Of a DNA stretch of 64,000 bases, positions 25,243-34,553 are shown one piece after another. Position 1 is the first letter of the stretch. The number at the start of each line of letters is the position of its first letter. The DNA is from Altibacter lentus (GTDB taxonomy: Bacteria > Bacteroidota > Bacteroidia > Flavobacteriales > Flavobacteriaceae), in NCBI RefSeq assembly GCF_000746845.1, contig NZ_KN050846.1:1690963-1754962 (forward strand). Direction: 5' to 3'. The notes under the pieces are model-generated. The model had not been told where the DNA came from and did not search any database. It saw only the letters and a program-made list of their open reading frames with translations. The translations under genes were made by a program, and so were the position numbers.

Positions 25243-25797
25243 ATGGAAGAAGAAATCAATTTTATTATCGACAGTACCCGTGAAGCAATGGGGAAAGCGA
25301 TCACTCATTTAGAAAAAAAATTAGTTAATATACGTGCCGGAAAAGCAAGTCCGTCTATGGTGGGAAGTGTTATGGTCGATTACTACGGTAGTCCTACGCC
25401 CCTCAACCAAGTAGCCAATGTAAATACTCCGGACGGAATGACGATCACCATCCAGCCCTGGGAAAAAAATCTTATCCCGGAGATAGAGAAAGGGATCCAT
25501 CATGCTAATTTAGGCTTCAATCCTATGAACAATGGCGAGAGCGTGATCATTAATGTACCCCCACTTACCGAAGAACGCCGACGTGACCTTGCAAAACAAG
25601 CAAAAGCCGAAGCAGAAGAAGCTAAGATCGGTGTGCGAAACGATCGTAAGAACGCAAATAATGAAATTAAAGATTTAGATATTTCGGAGGATCTTAAAAA
25701 GAACCTTGAGATCGATATTCAGCAAATGACAGATACACATATCACTAAGATTGAAGAGATATTGGCGCGAAAGGAGAAAGAGATCATGACGGTCTAG
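25243..25797 (+). CDS. frr: Ribosome recycling factor
   Basis: RRF splits post-termination ribosomes together with EF-G. The ATG at 25243 gives 184 residues, the normal length. A TTG nine codons upstream would add a tail with no family similarity. Conserved segments are LVNIRAGKASPSMV, VDYYGSPTPLNQVANV, ITIQPWEKNLIPEIEKGI and PPLTEERRRDLAKQAKAEAEEAK. A terminator follows at 25831. Confidence 0.97.
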   Translation: MEEEINFIIDSTREAMGKAITHLEKKLVNIRAGKASPSMVGSVMVDYYGSPTPLNQVANVNTPDGMTITIQPWEKNLIPEIEKGIHHANLGFNPMNNGESVIINVPPLTEERRRDLAKQAKAEAEEAKIGVRNDRKNANNEIKDLDISEDLKKNLEIDIQQMTDTHITKIEEILARKEKEIMTV

Positions 25798-25830
25798 ACT
25801 TCGTTTTTATACGTTAAACAAAACACAATG

Positions 25831-25857
25831 TAGCGGCGATTTGCCGCTATATTTTTT
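25831..25857 (+). terminator. Terminator after frr
   Basis: A perfect TAGCGGC / GCCGCTA stem (25831-25837, 25843-25849) has a GATTT loop and is followed by TAT and a T-run. It rules out the in-frame ATG at 25841 as start of the next gene. Confidence 0.85.
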
Positions 25858-25885
25858 ACTTTTAACCCCCAATAATCCGTTCGCT

Positions 25886-27151
25886 ATGCGCCATGTTTAC
25901 CTTATCCTTTTATGTTTACTGGGATATTCCTTGTATGCGCAAGAACCGGCCATAAAGACCGAACAGGACACCACCGCAACACGAAATGAAAAAAAACAAA
26001 ATCCCTTTAATACGGGCTTCTATCCGTTGGGATTCTTCGATTTTGACCTGCGCTATTTAATAAAATACAACAATTACGAAGGAATCCGCTTGGGTGTAGG
26101 CGGTGTAACCAACGACCGTTTATCTGAACATTTCAAGATTGGCGGATATGTCGCCCGCGGTTTTAAGGATCAAGATATTAAATTTGGTATTGGAGGAAGT
26201 ATTCGCCTCAACGACCCGCACAATACATGGCTCAACGTATACTATAACGATGATATCAATGAGATAGGAAGTTTCAGTTATTTGACCGATGCCCGTGTTT
26301 ATTCGGTATTTGAACCACGCTTGGTGAATGTAACCCAATTTTATAAGCACCGTACCTGGCAAACAAATGTTCAACACGAGTTCACTCCTAAAATCCTTTC
26401 CGAAGTACGCCTTTCCCGCAGCAGGATCGACCAAATTGAGAATTATCAATTTGTAACAGACGAGCAAACCTATGGCAATTATGAGTTAGCAGAGGTAACT
26501 GCTGCCATACGTATCTCGCCAAAACAAAACTTCTTTACTACTAAGGACGGCCGCATTGAGTATTTTGACGGATTTCCAAAAATTAGTGCTCAGATAACAC
26601 AAGGTGTGAAAGGGATCGCCAAGAGCGATTTCAATTATACCAAACTGGGTCTAAAACTAGATTACTACATAAAGCGCACCGACCTCTCCTCTACCAACAT
26701 CCTGCTGGAGGGTTCGTATGCCACGGGGGATATCCCGCTAACACACCTGTTCCATGCGTATCCTAACAGTCCCACCAAAGATGAGATCTTGCAACGATTC
26801 TCGGTGGCGGGACGCCGCAGTTTCGAGACCATGTATTTTGGAGAGTTCTTTTCAGACAAGCTGGCCACGCTCCAGATAAAACACAGTTTACGACGTTTCA
26901 ATTTCGGGTCTCGCTTTCAACCGGAACTGGTATTTATTACCCGGCATGCGTTGGGAACCCTAGAAAAACCCGAGGAGCATCTGGGTATTACATTCAACAC
27001 CCTGGACGAGGTCTATTCCGAATCGGGTTTTGAGCTCAACAAACTCCTCTTTGGTTTCGGTCTTAGTTTCGCCTATCGCTACGGTTTCTACCATTTGCCA
27101 AAATTTGAAGATAACATCTCCTTTAAGTTCACTTTTTATCTCAAATTGTAA
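25886..27151 (+). CDS. DUF5686-like outer-membrane beta-barrel protein
   Basis: The start at 25886 gives a clean signal peptide (MRHVYLILLCLLGYSLYAQ) and 421 residues. The earlier ATG lies inside the frr terminator. From about residue 40 the sequence FYPLGFFDFDLRYLIKYNNYEG, LGVGGVTNDRLSEHFKIGGYVARGFKD and KFGIGGSIRL resembles the C-terminal barrel of DUF5686 proteins, but the usual N-terminal carboxypeptidase-regulatory-like domain is missing. Alternating strands run to a C-terminal SFKFTFYLKL. The cargo or substrate is unknown. A short gap separates it from the downstream exporter gene, which has its own promoter. Confidence 0.75.
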   Translation: MRHVYLILLCLLGYSLYAQEPAIKTEQDTTATRNEKKQNPFNTGFYPLGFFDFDLRYLIKYNNYEGIRLGVGGVTNDRLSEHFKIGGYVARGFKDQDIKFGIGGSIRLNDPHNTWLNVYYNDDINEIGSFSYLTDARVYSVFEPRLVNVTQFYKHRTWQTNVQHEFTPKILSEVRLSRSRIDQIENYQFVTDEQTYGNYELAEVTAAIRISPKQNFFTTKDGRIEYFDGFPKISAQITQGVKGIAKSDFNYTKLGLKLDYYIKRTDLSSTNILLEGSYATGDIPLTHLFHAYPNSPTKDEILQRFSVAGRRSFETMYFGEFFSDKLATLQIKHSLRRFNFGSRFQPELVFITRHALGTLEKPEEHLGITFNTLDEVYSESGFELNKLLFGFGLSFAYRYGFYHLPKFEDNISFKFTFYLKL

Positions 27152-27192
27152 AAAACGCCGCTAAAAAGAATTTTATCCTTCTGGGGAATTCA

Positions 27193-27200
27193 TACCTTTG
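27193..27200 (+). promoter_or_regulatory. Promoter -7 box of the MMPL/RND exporter
   Basis: TACCTTTG matches TAnnTTTG exactly. Its last three bases form an in-frame TTG that mimics a start codon, but the real start lies downstream at 27222. Confidence 0.6.
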
Positions 27201-27221
27201 CACAGCCCAAAACGGCATCTA

Positions 27222-29627
27222 TTGGACAAACTTTTCAGCATCGGTTTTTGGAGTACGGTTGCGCGATTTATTCTTCGGAATAGAACTCTGTTGCTTATTG
27301 CGATCGCACTTATCACCGTATTCTTCGCTTTGCAGTGGAAACACATGCGCTTTACCTACACCGAAGCGAATTTGCTTCCGGATGACCATGAGATCAATGT
27401 CGAATACAATAAATTTCTTTCTGAATTTGGAGAAGAAGGCAACCTTATTGTTCTCGGAATTAAGGATTCGGCCATTTTTACACCTAAAGTCTTCAATGCC
27501 TGGGCACAGTTATCTAATGACCTTCGCACTTCTGAAGCAGTAGAACTAACCCTCGCCTTAGGCGACCTTCAGAAACTGGAAAAAAGAACGGACAGTGCAG
27601 GTTTTCAGCTTGTTCCTTTTATACAAGACACCGTTTTCACAACCGAAACGCTTGCCAAATATAAGAATGAACTGTTCCACAAACTCCCTTTCTACAACGG
27701 TCTGGTCTACAGCCCCGGCAAAGAATCGGTAAGAACAGCCGTCTATTTAAAAAAGGATATTGTCAATACGCCCCAACGAAAGGATTTTATTGTTGACGTA
27801 CTTATTCCAAGAATAGAACAGTTTGAGCTGGAAACCGAGATCGAAGTACATACCTCGGGGATGCCATATATTCGTACGCTCAACTCACAAAACATCATCG
27901 ACGAGATCGGTATGTTTATTGGCGCCGCATTGTTGGTTACGTCTCTTATCTTTTTCTTTTTTTTCAGATCTGTACGTGCGACACTCATCTCCATGGCCAC
28001 GGTGATCATTGGTGTGATGTGGGCCTTTGGAACATTGGGACTGTTACATTACGAAATCACGGTATTGACCGCCCTCATTCCGCCGTTGATCATTGTTATT
28101 GGAATTCCCAACTGTATCTTTTTGATCAATAAGTACCAGCAGGAGATCAAACAGCACGGGAACCAGGCAAAATCATTGCAACGGGTGATCGCCAAGGTAG
28201 GGAATGCAACATTGATGACCAATGTGACGACCGCTTCGGGTTTTGCTACGTTCATCCTTACAAATAGTCAGTTATTAAAAGAATTTGGGATCGTCGCGTC
28301 CATCAATATTATTGCCATTTTTCTGCTAAGCTTGTTCATTATACCCATCGTATACAGCTATATGGCCATTCCGAAGTACAAACACCTAAAGCATTTGAAC
28401 AAGGAATGGATAAGCAAGTTCGTAAACTGGATGGAACGCATGGTAAAGAACCATCGTATCGCCATTTACATTTCGGCGGTATGTCTTCTTTGTTTGAGTA
28501 TTGTAGGGATGTACAACATCAAGATCTCGGGAAGTATCATTGAGGATATGCCTAAAAAAGCAGATTTTTTCAAAGACATTCAGTTCTTTGAAAGTGAGTA
28601 TGAAGGGATCATGCCTCTCGAGATCCTCATTGATACGAAACGTCAAAAAGGCGTCATGAAACTTGCCACATTAAAACGCATGGACGAGCTTCAAGAATAC
28701 CTTCAAGAGATCCCGGAACTGGCAAAGCCTCTCTCGATTGTCGAACTTGTAAAGTACTCGAAGCAGGCGTATTATAATAACAACCCGGAATATTACCAAC
28801 TACCCAACAGCCAGGAGCGCACCTTTTTACTTTCGTATGCAAAGGGAAGTGCAGATCGCACCAATCTCTTGTCAAGTTACGTTGATTCCACCGGGCAATA
28901 TGCCCGTATCACTACCTTTATGAAGGATACCAAAACCGAGCGTTTTGAAAGGATAGAAGAAGACCTCAGGTCCAAGATCGATAAGATCTTTCCTCCGGAT
29001 CGATATGATGTGTCCGTAACGGGGAAAGCGCTGGTATTTCAAAAAGGAACCAAATATTTAGTCAATAATCTTATCATTTCGCTGTCGCTGGCCATCTTTC
29101 TCATTGCATTGTTCATGGCATGGATGTTCAGAAGCTTACGAATGATCTTGGTTTCTCTTATCCCCAACCTCCTCCCTTTAATAATAACCGCAGGTCTTAT
29201 GGGTTTTATTGGAGTCCCAATAAAACCTTCTACCATTCTTGTCTTTAGTATCGCTTTTGGTATCTCGGTAGATGATACTATTCACTTTCTGGCCAAATAT
29301 CGCCAAGAGCTTATTGCAAACAATTGGCGCATTAAGAAGTCGGTGTACGCAGCTTTAAAGGAAACAGGTGTGAGTATGTTCTATACGTCCATAGTATTGT
29401 TCTTCGGGTTTTCGGTATTTACCATTTCAAGCTTTGGAGGCACTGTGGCGTTAGGGGCCTTGGTATCTGCCACGTTATTGTTTGCCATGCTGGCCAACTT
29501 ATTACTACTCCCGTCACTGCTTTTGTCTTTAGAGAAGAGCATTGCCAACAAAGAAACCCTTAGACAACCCGCATTGAAGATCATTCCCGATTCTGAAGAA
29601 GAGGACGAAGATGAGGCTATGCTTTAG
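27222..29627 (+). CDS. MMPL/RND family exporter
   Basis: This is an inner-membrane protein of about 801 residues in the RND superfamily, of the MMPL/HpnN/patched-like type. It has two copies of a layout with one TM, a large external loop and five TMs. The TTG at 27222 (protein beginning DKLFSIGFWSTVARFILRNR) is chosen because the upstream in-frame TTG is the last triplet of a -7 box. The second half keeps the acidic pair in TM10 (FGISVDDTIHFLAKYRQEL). The corresponding TM4 region of the first half reads VIGIPNCIFLINKYQQE and lacks it. Such proteins move lipids or other hydrophobic molecules using the proton gradient; the substrate here is unknown. The C-terminus is acidic (SEEEDEDEAML). Confidence 0.88.
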   Translation: MDKLFSIGFWSTVARFILRNRTLLLIAIALITVFFALQWKHMRFTYTEANLLPDDHEINVEYNKFLSEFGEEGNLIVLGIKDSAIFTPKVFNAWAQLSNDLRTSEAVELTLALGDLQKLEKRTDSAGFQLVPFIQDTVFTTETLAKYKNELFHKLPFYNGLVYSPGKESVRTAVYLKKDIVNTPQRKDFIVDVLIPRIEQFELETEIEVHTSGMPYIRTLNSQNIIDEIGMFIGAALLVTSLIFFFFFRSVRATLISMATVIIGVMWAFGTLGLLHYEITVLTALIPPLIIVIGIPNCIFLINKYQQEIKQHGNQAKSLQRVIAKVGNATLMTNVTTASGFATFILTNSQLLKEFGIVASINIIAIFLLSLFIIPIVYSYMAIPKYKHLKHLNKEWISKFVNWMERMVKNHRIAIYISAVCLLCLSIVGMYNIKISGSIIEDMPKKADFFKDIQFFESEYEGIMPLEILIDTKRQKGVMKLATLKRMDELQEYLQEIPELAKPLSIVELVKYSKQAYYNNNPEYYQLPNSQERTFLLSYAKGSADRTNLLSSYVDSTGQYARITTFMKDTKTERFERIEEDLRSKIDKIFPPDRYDVSVTGKALVFQKGTKYLVNNLIISLSLAIFLIALFMAWMFRSLRMILVSLIPNLLPLIITAGLMGFIGVPIKPSTILVFSIAFGISVDDTIHFLAKYRQELIANNWRIKKSVYAALKETGVSMFYTSIVLFFGFSVFTISSFGGTVALGALVSATLLFAMLANLLLLPSLLLSLEKSIANKETLRQPALKIIPDSEEEDEDEAML

Positions 29628-29678
29628 TTGCTCCTTTTGTAGCTAAGAAGTATCTTTATGCCCTTAAAATTTTTGAAC

Positions 29679-31121
29679 ATGCAGCATACAGAAATAATCA
29701 AGGTTTTACGCACCGAGCCCTCGTTACACGAAATTATGGTGCGCGGCTGGGTACGAAGTTTCAGAAGCAATCGATTTATTGCATTAAACGATGGTTCCAC
29801 CATCCATAATTTACAATGTGTGGTCGATTTTGAAAGTTTCGAAGAATCCCTTCTGAAAAAGATCACTGTGGGTGCTGCTATCGAGGTTATTGGACATCTG
29901 GTAGAGAGTCAAGGCCAAGGACAGGCTGTTGAGATACAAGTTGCAAAGATCAAGGTTCTTGGGGAAGCCGACCCGGAAGAAGTAAAGCGCACAATACTTT
30001 CACCGAAACGTCACAGCATGGAATTCCTAAGGGAGCAGGCACATCTTCGCGTACGTACCAATACATTTGGTGCCGTAATGCGTTTACGGTCGAAACTGGC
30101 TTTTGCCATTCATGAATACTTTCAGAAAAACGGGTTTTATTACATGCACGCTCCCATCATCACCGGTAGCGATGCAGAAGGAGCGGGAGAGATGTTCCGT
30201 GTGAGTGCTCTCGATCCTAAGAATCCTCCACTCGATGAACAAGGTAATATCGATTACAAGCAAGACTTTTTTGAAAAGGAAACCAATCTTACCGTAAGCG
30301 GGCAGTTGGAAGCCGAAACCTTTGCTATGGGGCTTGGAAAAGTATATACTTTCGGACCTACGTTTCGGGCAGAAAATTCAAATACCTCACGCCATTTGGC
30401 TGAATTCTGGATGATCGAACCTGAAGTAGCTTTTTGCGATCTGGACGGCAATATGGACCTTGCTGAGGATTTTATAAAATATGTAATTCAATTTGCGCTG
30501 GACAACTGTCAGGACGATCTGGAGTTCCTGGAGAACCGTCTTCTGGACGAAGAGAAGAACAAGCCGCAGACTGAGCGAAGTGAAATGTCCCTTAGGGAGA
30601 AGCTTCGGTTTGTCCTCGAGAATAATTTCAAGCGTGTAAGCTATACCGAAGCCATTGAAATATTGAAACGCTCCAAACCCAATCAGAAAAAGAAATTCAA
30701 ATATCTCATTGAAGAATGGGGTGCCGATCTGCAAAGTGAACACGAGCGTTATTTGGTGGAGAAGCACTTTAAATGTCCCGTTATCCTTTTCGATTATCCG
30801 GCAAATATCAAATCGTTCTATATGCGATTGAACGATGACGGAAAAACGGTTCGGGCGATGGATGTTCTCTTTCCGGGAATTGGAGAGATCGTAGGTGGTT
30901 CACAAAGAGAAGAACGCTATGATGTCTTGAAGCAAAAAATGGAAGTTATGGGTATTCCTCAAGACGAATTATACTGGTACCTGGACCTGCGCAAGTTTGG
31001 AACTGCCGTACACAGCGGATTTGGCCTTGGATTTGAACGACTGGTACAGTTTGTAACCGGGATGGGCAATATTCGGGATGTGATCCCATACCCACGAACA
31101 CCCGGCAATGCCGAATTTTAG
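29679..31121 (+). CDS. asnS: Asparaginyl-tRNA synthetase
   Basis: AsnRS is a class IIb synthetase charging tRNA-Asn. The start at 29679 gives 480 residues. An in-frame ATG at 29658 overlaps a -7-like box TATCTTTA (29651-29658) and is rejected. The N-terminal OB-fold anticodon-binding domain contains [21 protein letters not shown]. Catalytic motifs are [20 protein letters not shown] (motif 2) and [16 protein letters not shown] (motif 3). [12 protein letters not shown] is the AsnRS-type loop that separates it from AspRS, which is encoded separately at 59663. A direct AsnRS route means Asn-tRNA need not be made by transamidation. Confidence 0.97.
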   Translation: MQHTEIIKVLRTEPSLHEIMVRGWVRSFRSNRFIALNDGSTIHNLQCVVDFESFEESLLKKITVGAAIEVIGHLVESQGQGQAVEIQVAKIKVLGEADPEEVKRTILSPKRHSMEFLREQAHLRVRTNTFGAVMRLRSKLAFAIHEYFQKNGFYYMHAPIITGSDAEGAGEMFRVSALDPKNPPLDEQGNIDYKQDFFEKETNLTVSGQLEAETFAMGLGKVYTFGPTFRAENSNTSRHLAEFWMIEPEVAFCDLDGNMDLAEDFIKYVIQFALDNCQDDLEFLENRLLDEEKNKPQTERSEMSLREKLRFVLENNFKRVSYTEAIEILKRSKPNQKKKFKYLIEEWGADLQSEHERYLVEKHFKCPVILFDYPANIKSFYMRLNDDGKTVRAMDVLFPGIGEIVGGSQREERYDVLKQKMEVMGIPQDELYWYLDLRKFGTAVHSGFGLGFERLVQFVTGMGNIRDVIPYPRTPGNAEF

Positions 31122-31143
31122 TTATAAATCACAAGCTTTTATT

Positions 31144-31184
31144 AAAACCAGCAACTTGTATTCTTTAGTGGCTGGTTTTTTTTA
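31144..31184 (+). terminator. Terminator after asnS
   Basis: AAAACCAGC (31144-31152) pairs with GCTGGTTTT (31171-31179) across an 18-nt loop, followed by more T. The tail leads directly into the -7-like TAACTTTA upstream of rpoN. Confidence 0.75.
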
Positions 31185-31209
31185 ACTTTATATGTCACTA
31201 TAAACAATC

Positions 31210-32676
31210 ATGCTAAAGCAACAGCTAAACTTTAAATTATCGCAAAAGCTTTCTCCGCAACAAATCCAGTTGATGAAGCTCATCCAATTGCCCACTCAGG
31301 CTTTTGAGCAACGTATCGCACAGGAAATGGAGGAAAATCCTGCCTTAGAAGGAGGAAAGGATGATGAAGACACGTTTGATGATGATTTAAACAATCAAGA
31401 TTCGTATGAAGAGGACTACGATGACGGGTCTGAAGTGATCGAGACCGATATCAACGTGGACGATTACCTTAGTGACGACGAGACCCCCAGTTATAAATTG
31501 GCGGCCAATAATTACAGTGCAGACGATGACGACAAGCAGACCCCCTATGCCTCCGGGACATCCTTTACACAACATCTCATGCAGCAGCTAAACACCTATC
31601 GGCTGGATGAAGAAGAAGAGGAGATCGCCCTTTTTTTAGTAGGAAGTGTAGACGAAAGCGGTTACATTCGAAGGGATCTGGAGGATATTGTAGATGATCT
31701 TGCTTTTACTCAAAATGTATATACTTCTGAAGAAAAAATTGAAAAGGTTTTACAGATCGTTCAAGATCTGGATCCTGCAGGGGTGGGGGCTCGCAGTCTT
31801 CAGGAATGTTTGCTCATTCAACTGAAGCGAAAAGAGCAGTCGCCACCGGTTGCCTTAGCGATGCAATTAATAGACGAAAGCTTCGACCATTTTTCAAAAA
31901 AGCATTACAAGAAATTACTTCAGAAATACGATATAACAGAGGATCAGTTACGAGATGCGATCCAAGAGATCGAGGGGTTGAACCCAAAACCGGGAGGAAC
32001 CTATTCGGGCAATAATAGAATTGTAGAACACGTGGTACCTGATTTTGCCATTAAGATCGTAGATGGAGAATTGGACCTCACTTTAAACGGTCGAAATGCT
32101 CCCGAACTACATGTATCACGGGAATATACCAATATGCTGAAAGGATATAAGGCCGCCAAGGAAAAATCGAAATCGCAGAAGGACGCCGTTATGTTCATTA
32201 AGCAGAAATTGGATGCGGCAAAATGGTTTATCGATGCTATTAAACAACGTCAACAAACCCTGTATGTTACCATGAATTCTATCATGCATCATCAAGAGGA
32301 GTATTTTTTAACCGGCGATGAGCGAAAACTGAAGCCGATGATCTTAAAGGACATAGCCGATAAGATAGGCATGGATGTTTCTACAGTATCCAGAGTTGCC
32401 AACAGTAAATATGTGGACACCCCTTACGGAACCAAGTTGATCAAGGAATTTTTCAGTGAGTCGATGAAGAACGACCAAGGAGAAGATGTTTCAACCCGCG
32501 AGATCAAAAAGATTCTAGAGATCACTATTTCCGAAGAAAACAAACGAAAGCCCCTTACAGACGATAAGCTGGCAAAGATCCTAAAAGATAAAGGATATCC
32601 CATAGCACGACGTACGGTCGCCAAATATAGAGAGCAACTTGACCTGCCGGTGGCTCGGCTTAGAAAAGAGATCTAA
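31210..32676 (+). CDS. rpoN: RNA polymerase sigma-54 factor
   Basis: RpoN directs transcription from -24/-12 promoters and needs AAA+ activators. The 488-residue protein has the Gln/Leu-rich activator-response region (LNFKLSQKLSPQQIQLMKLIQ, 6-26), then an unusually acidic linker at about 45-105 (runs of Asp and Glu), the core-binding region, the HTH (DKIGMDVSTVSRVANSKYV, about 388-406) and the RpoN box ARRTVAKYRE near 468-478. A -7-like TAACTTTA lies about 30 bp upstream. The stop overlaps the next start (TAATG), so the membrane protein is translationally coupled. Confidence 0.97.
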   Translation: MLKQQLNFKLSQKLSPQQIQLMKLIQLPTQAFEQRIAQEMEENPALEGGKDDEDTFDDDLNNQDSYEEDYDDGSEVIETDINVDDYLSDDETPSYKLAANNYSADDDDKQTPYASGTSFTQHLMQQLNTYRLDEEEEEIALFLVGSVDESGYIRRDLEDIVDDLAFTQNVYTSEEKIEKVLQIVQDLDPAGVGARSLQECLLIQLKRKEQSPPVALAMQLIDESFDHFSKKHYKKLLQKYDITEDQLRDAIQEIEGLNPKPGGTYSGNNRIVEHVVPDFAIKIVDGELDLTLNGRNAPELHVSREYTNMLKGYKAAKEKSKSQKDAVMFIKQKLDAAKWFIDAIKQRQQTLYVTMNSIMHHQEEYFLTGDERKLKPMILKDIADKIGMDVSTVSRVANSKYVDTPYGTKLIKEFFSESMKNDQGEDVSTREIKKILEITISEENKRKPLTDDKLAKILKDKGYPIARRTVAKYREQLDLPVARLRKEI

Positions 32677-33281
32677 TGGACTATTTCTTGCGCTTTGCAG
32701 CCTATTTAATGCACCCGCTTCTCATGCCCCTCTTTGGAACACTGCTCTATTTTGGCATTACTCCTAGATATGTAGAACCGGAGCTCATACAGGCAAAGGT
32801 GGCTGCTGTTGCGATCATCACCCTATTTATACCTCTTATTACCTTTTTTTTACTGAAGAATATAGGTGTGGTAGCATCCATACACCTATTGGAGGTAAGA
32901 GAACGTAAGGTCCCTTTGATGATCCAAAGTGTATTGCTTTTACTCATTATCAAGATGGTCTTTGATCCTTATGACAGTCCGGAAATGTATTACTTTTTCA
33001 TTGGGATCCTTTTTTCGGCCATAACGGCTCTTTTTCTGGTCTTCTTTAAATTTAAACTGAGCTTGCATCAGATGGGTATCGCAGGTCTTACGATGTTCCT
33101 TATCGCATTGAGTATACATTTTAAAGTGAATATGCTTTTGTGGATAGGGTTTTTCTTTTTCAGTAATGGATGGGTCGCTTCTTCACGACTGCATACTGAA
33201 TCGCACACCTACCCCGAATTAATTGTAGGTTTCTTCGTGGGATTGATCCCACAGCTCATTTTAGTTTCTTTCTGGTTATAG
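32676..33281 (+). CDS. Six-TM membrane protein with a PAP2-like C-terminal signature
   Basis: This is a 201-residue hydrophobic protein with about six TM segments (near 8-26, 42-62, 76-92, 103-122, 130-148, 153-166 and a final one at 180-200). The segment NGWVASSRLHTESHTYPELIVGFFVG near the C-terminus resembles the third motif of PAP2-type lipid phosphatases (SR, then H about six residues on, then an acidic residue in a G-containing helix), but with Glu in place of Asp. The first two PAP2 motifs are not recognisable. It is a common companion of rpoN only by coupling here; function is unknown. Its 3' end overlaps the convergent barrel gene by 6 bp. Confidence 0.72.
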   Translation: MDYFLRFAAYLMHPLLMPLFGTLLYFGITPRYVEPELIQAKVAAVAIITLFIPLITFFLLKNIGVVASIHLLEVRERKVPLMIQSVLLLLIIKMVFDPYDSPEMYYFFIGILFSAITALFLVFFKFKLSLHQMGIAGLTMFLIALSIHFKVNMLLWIGFFFFSNGWVASSRLHTESHTYPELIVGFFVGLIPQLILVSFWL

Positions 33282-33977
33282 GATGTAGAACATCAGTCCT
33301 ATTTTAATAGTGCTAAAGTCGAAAGGTTCCCCATCGGTAGTGACAGCGTCCTTAAAAAATGGAGCCAGGTTGTAATACCCGTAGAAGTTAAAGGTATTAT
33401 AGCCAAAGCTTAGCGTAGCTCCCAGACGTATTCGTTGAAATTGTGGAATATCGGTCTGGATAACCTCATTGCCGGGCTGCTTGAAGGTGGAACGATACCA
33501 GTAAGTATAGCCCACCCGGAATCCGGCGTGGATCCTCCAAAATTTATAGATTTCGGGTGTGGAAGTACGCCATCTAAACTCGACAGGAACTTCAACGGTA
33601 GCCAGACTAAGTCTGTTCGTATCGAAATCGATATCATCATTAAGCACGGTGAATAAGGTCTCTTCAGATTCCAATTCACCTATAAAAAGTGTCTGTCCAA
33701 AACGATCGAATGCCAGTCCTGCTCCCACGGCCACAGCAACGTTCCTTCTTTTATTAACAGGCATATCTCTAAAATACCCGAAATGTAATCCCCCGGACAA
33801 TCCTCTTATTGAAACATCGTCCGGCACTGCGCTTAAAAAATTGTAAGTGATCCCAAGATAGAATTGATCTTCCCTATACAAAGAGTCTACCTTTTTAACT
33901 AATGTGTCTTGTGCTATACCCTTCGACAGTGCTAAAAGAGTAAGAAGGAGTGCGTAATATAGTTGACTGCGAGACAT
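33276..33977 (-). CDS. Outer-membrane beta-barrel protein (porin-like, PorT-type fold)
   Basis: The 233-residue protein has a signal peptide ending near LSKGIAQ. A run of amphipathic strands follows (FYLGITYNFLSAV, LSGGLHFGYFRDM, VAVAVGAGLAFDRFG, IHAGFRVGYTYWYRS, IRLGATLSFGYNTFNFYGYYN) and it ends in STIKIGLMFYIL, typical of a small eight-stranded outer-membrane barrel. It resembles the generic PorT-like barrel domain of Bacteroidota. The type IX secretion gene porT itself is usually next to ubiE, which is absent here, so the specific name is not used. TATCTTTA with an upstream TTTTGG 17 nt away forms a plausible minus-strand promoter near 33988-34013. Confidence 0.8.
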   Translation of the reverse strand: MSRSQLYYALLLTLLALSKGIAQDTLVKKVDSLYREDQFYLGITYNFLSAVPDDVSIRGLSGGLHFGYFRDMPVNKRRNVAVAVGAGLAFDRFGQTLFIGELESEETLFTVLNDDIDFDTNRLSLATVEVPVEFRWRTSTPEIYKFWRIHAGFRVGYTYWYRSTFKQPGNEVIQTDIPQFQRIRLGATLSFGYNTFNFYGYYNLAPFFKDAVTTDGEPFDFSTIKIGLMFYIL

Positions 33978-34011
33978 AGGTTAAAGATAATTGTATTTGC
34001 CAATATCCAAA

Positions 34012-34043
34012 ATAAAAAAACACCTTGAATATATCAAGGTGTT
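34012..34043 (-). terminator. Terminator of the exbB-exbD operon
   Basis: A stem AACACCTTGA / TCAAGGTGTT with a five-base loop (34019-34043) is followed on the minus strand by a run of seven T (34012-34018). It lies 25 bp after the last exbD stop. Confidence 0.85.
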
Positions 34044-34067
34044 CAAATATTAGTGATGCAATGTTAC

Positions 34068-34541
34068 TTAGTTCTCGGTTTCGTTGCCCGGCGTTGTAAT
34101 GTAGATAATTTTCAACATATTCAACTCTCTAAGCTCTTGTTTAATATCGGAAACTAATCCGGTATTGGTATCTTCATCCACCTTTAGAGCCACCATCACT
34201 TTATCCTGAAGTTCAGGTCGCAGTTTAGCACGTAGTTCGGTTAAGGCGAATTTAATATTGCCAACATCGGTATATTTATCCCCAATCTGGATCTTACCTT
34301 CAGTTCCATATTTATCTTGGTACCGTTGACTGGGTTTCCCTGCATAAATATAAATAGAACGGTCTTTTTTCAGTTTTTCAACCTGATCTGCCTTAGGCAA
34401 GGTATTTTGAACCAATAAATTATTGTCCCGCAGAACGGTTACCACCATAAAGAAGAACAACAACATAAATACAATATCCGGTAAGGACGCTGTATTAACT
34501 GCCGGTACTTCGCTACTTTTTTTCTTTGTGAATTTTGACAT
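34068..34541 (-). CDS. ExbD/TolR family biopolymer transport protein (second copy)
   Basis: ExbD works with ExbB in the inner membrane to convert proton motive force into TonB movement. This 157-residue copy has a short cytosolic N-terminus, one TM segment (LPDIVFMLLFFFMVVTVLR) with the essential Asp at its start in the ASLPDIVFMLLFF context, and a periplasmic domain with VMVALKVDEDTN. It is the last gene of a four-gene operon and lies 12 bp after the first exbD. Confidence 0.92.
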   Translation of the reverse strand: MSKFTKKKSSEVPAVNTASLPDIVFMLLFFFMVVTVLRDNNLLVQNTLPKADQVEKLKKDRSIYIYAGKPSQRYQDKYGTEGKIQIGDKYTDVGNIKFALTELRAKLRPELQDKVMVALKVDEDTNTGLVSDIKQELRELNMLKIIYITTPGNETEN

Positions 34542-34553
34542 GTTCTTTATTGT

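Noticed and set aside
33276-33977. Type IX secretion protein PorT
   Set aside because: The fold pattern is similar, but the usual neighbour ubiE is missing and no specific PorT motif could be confirmed.
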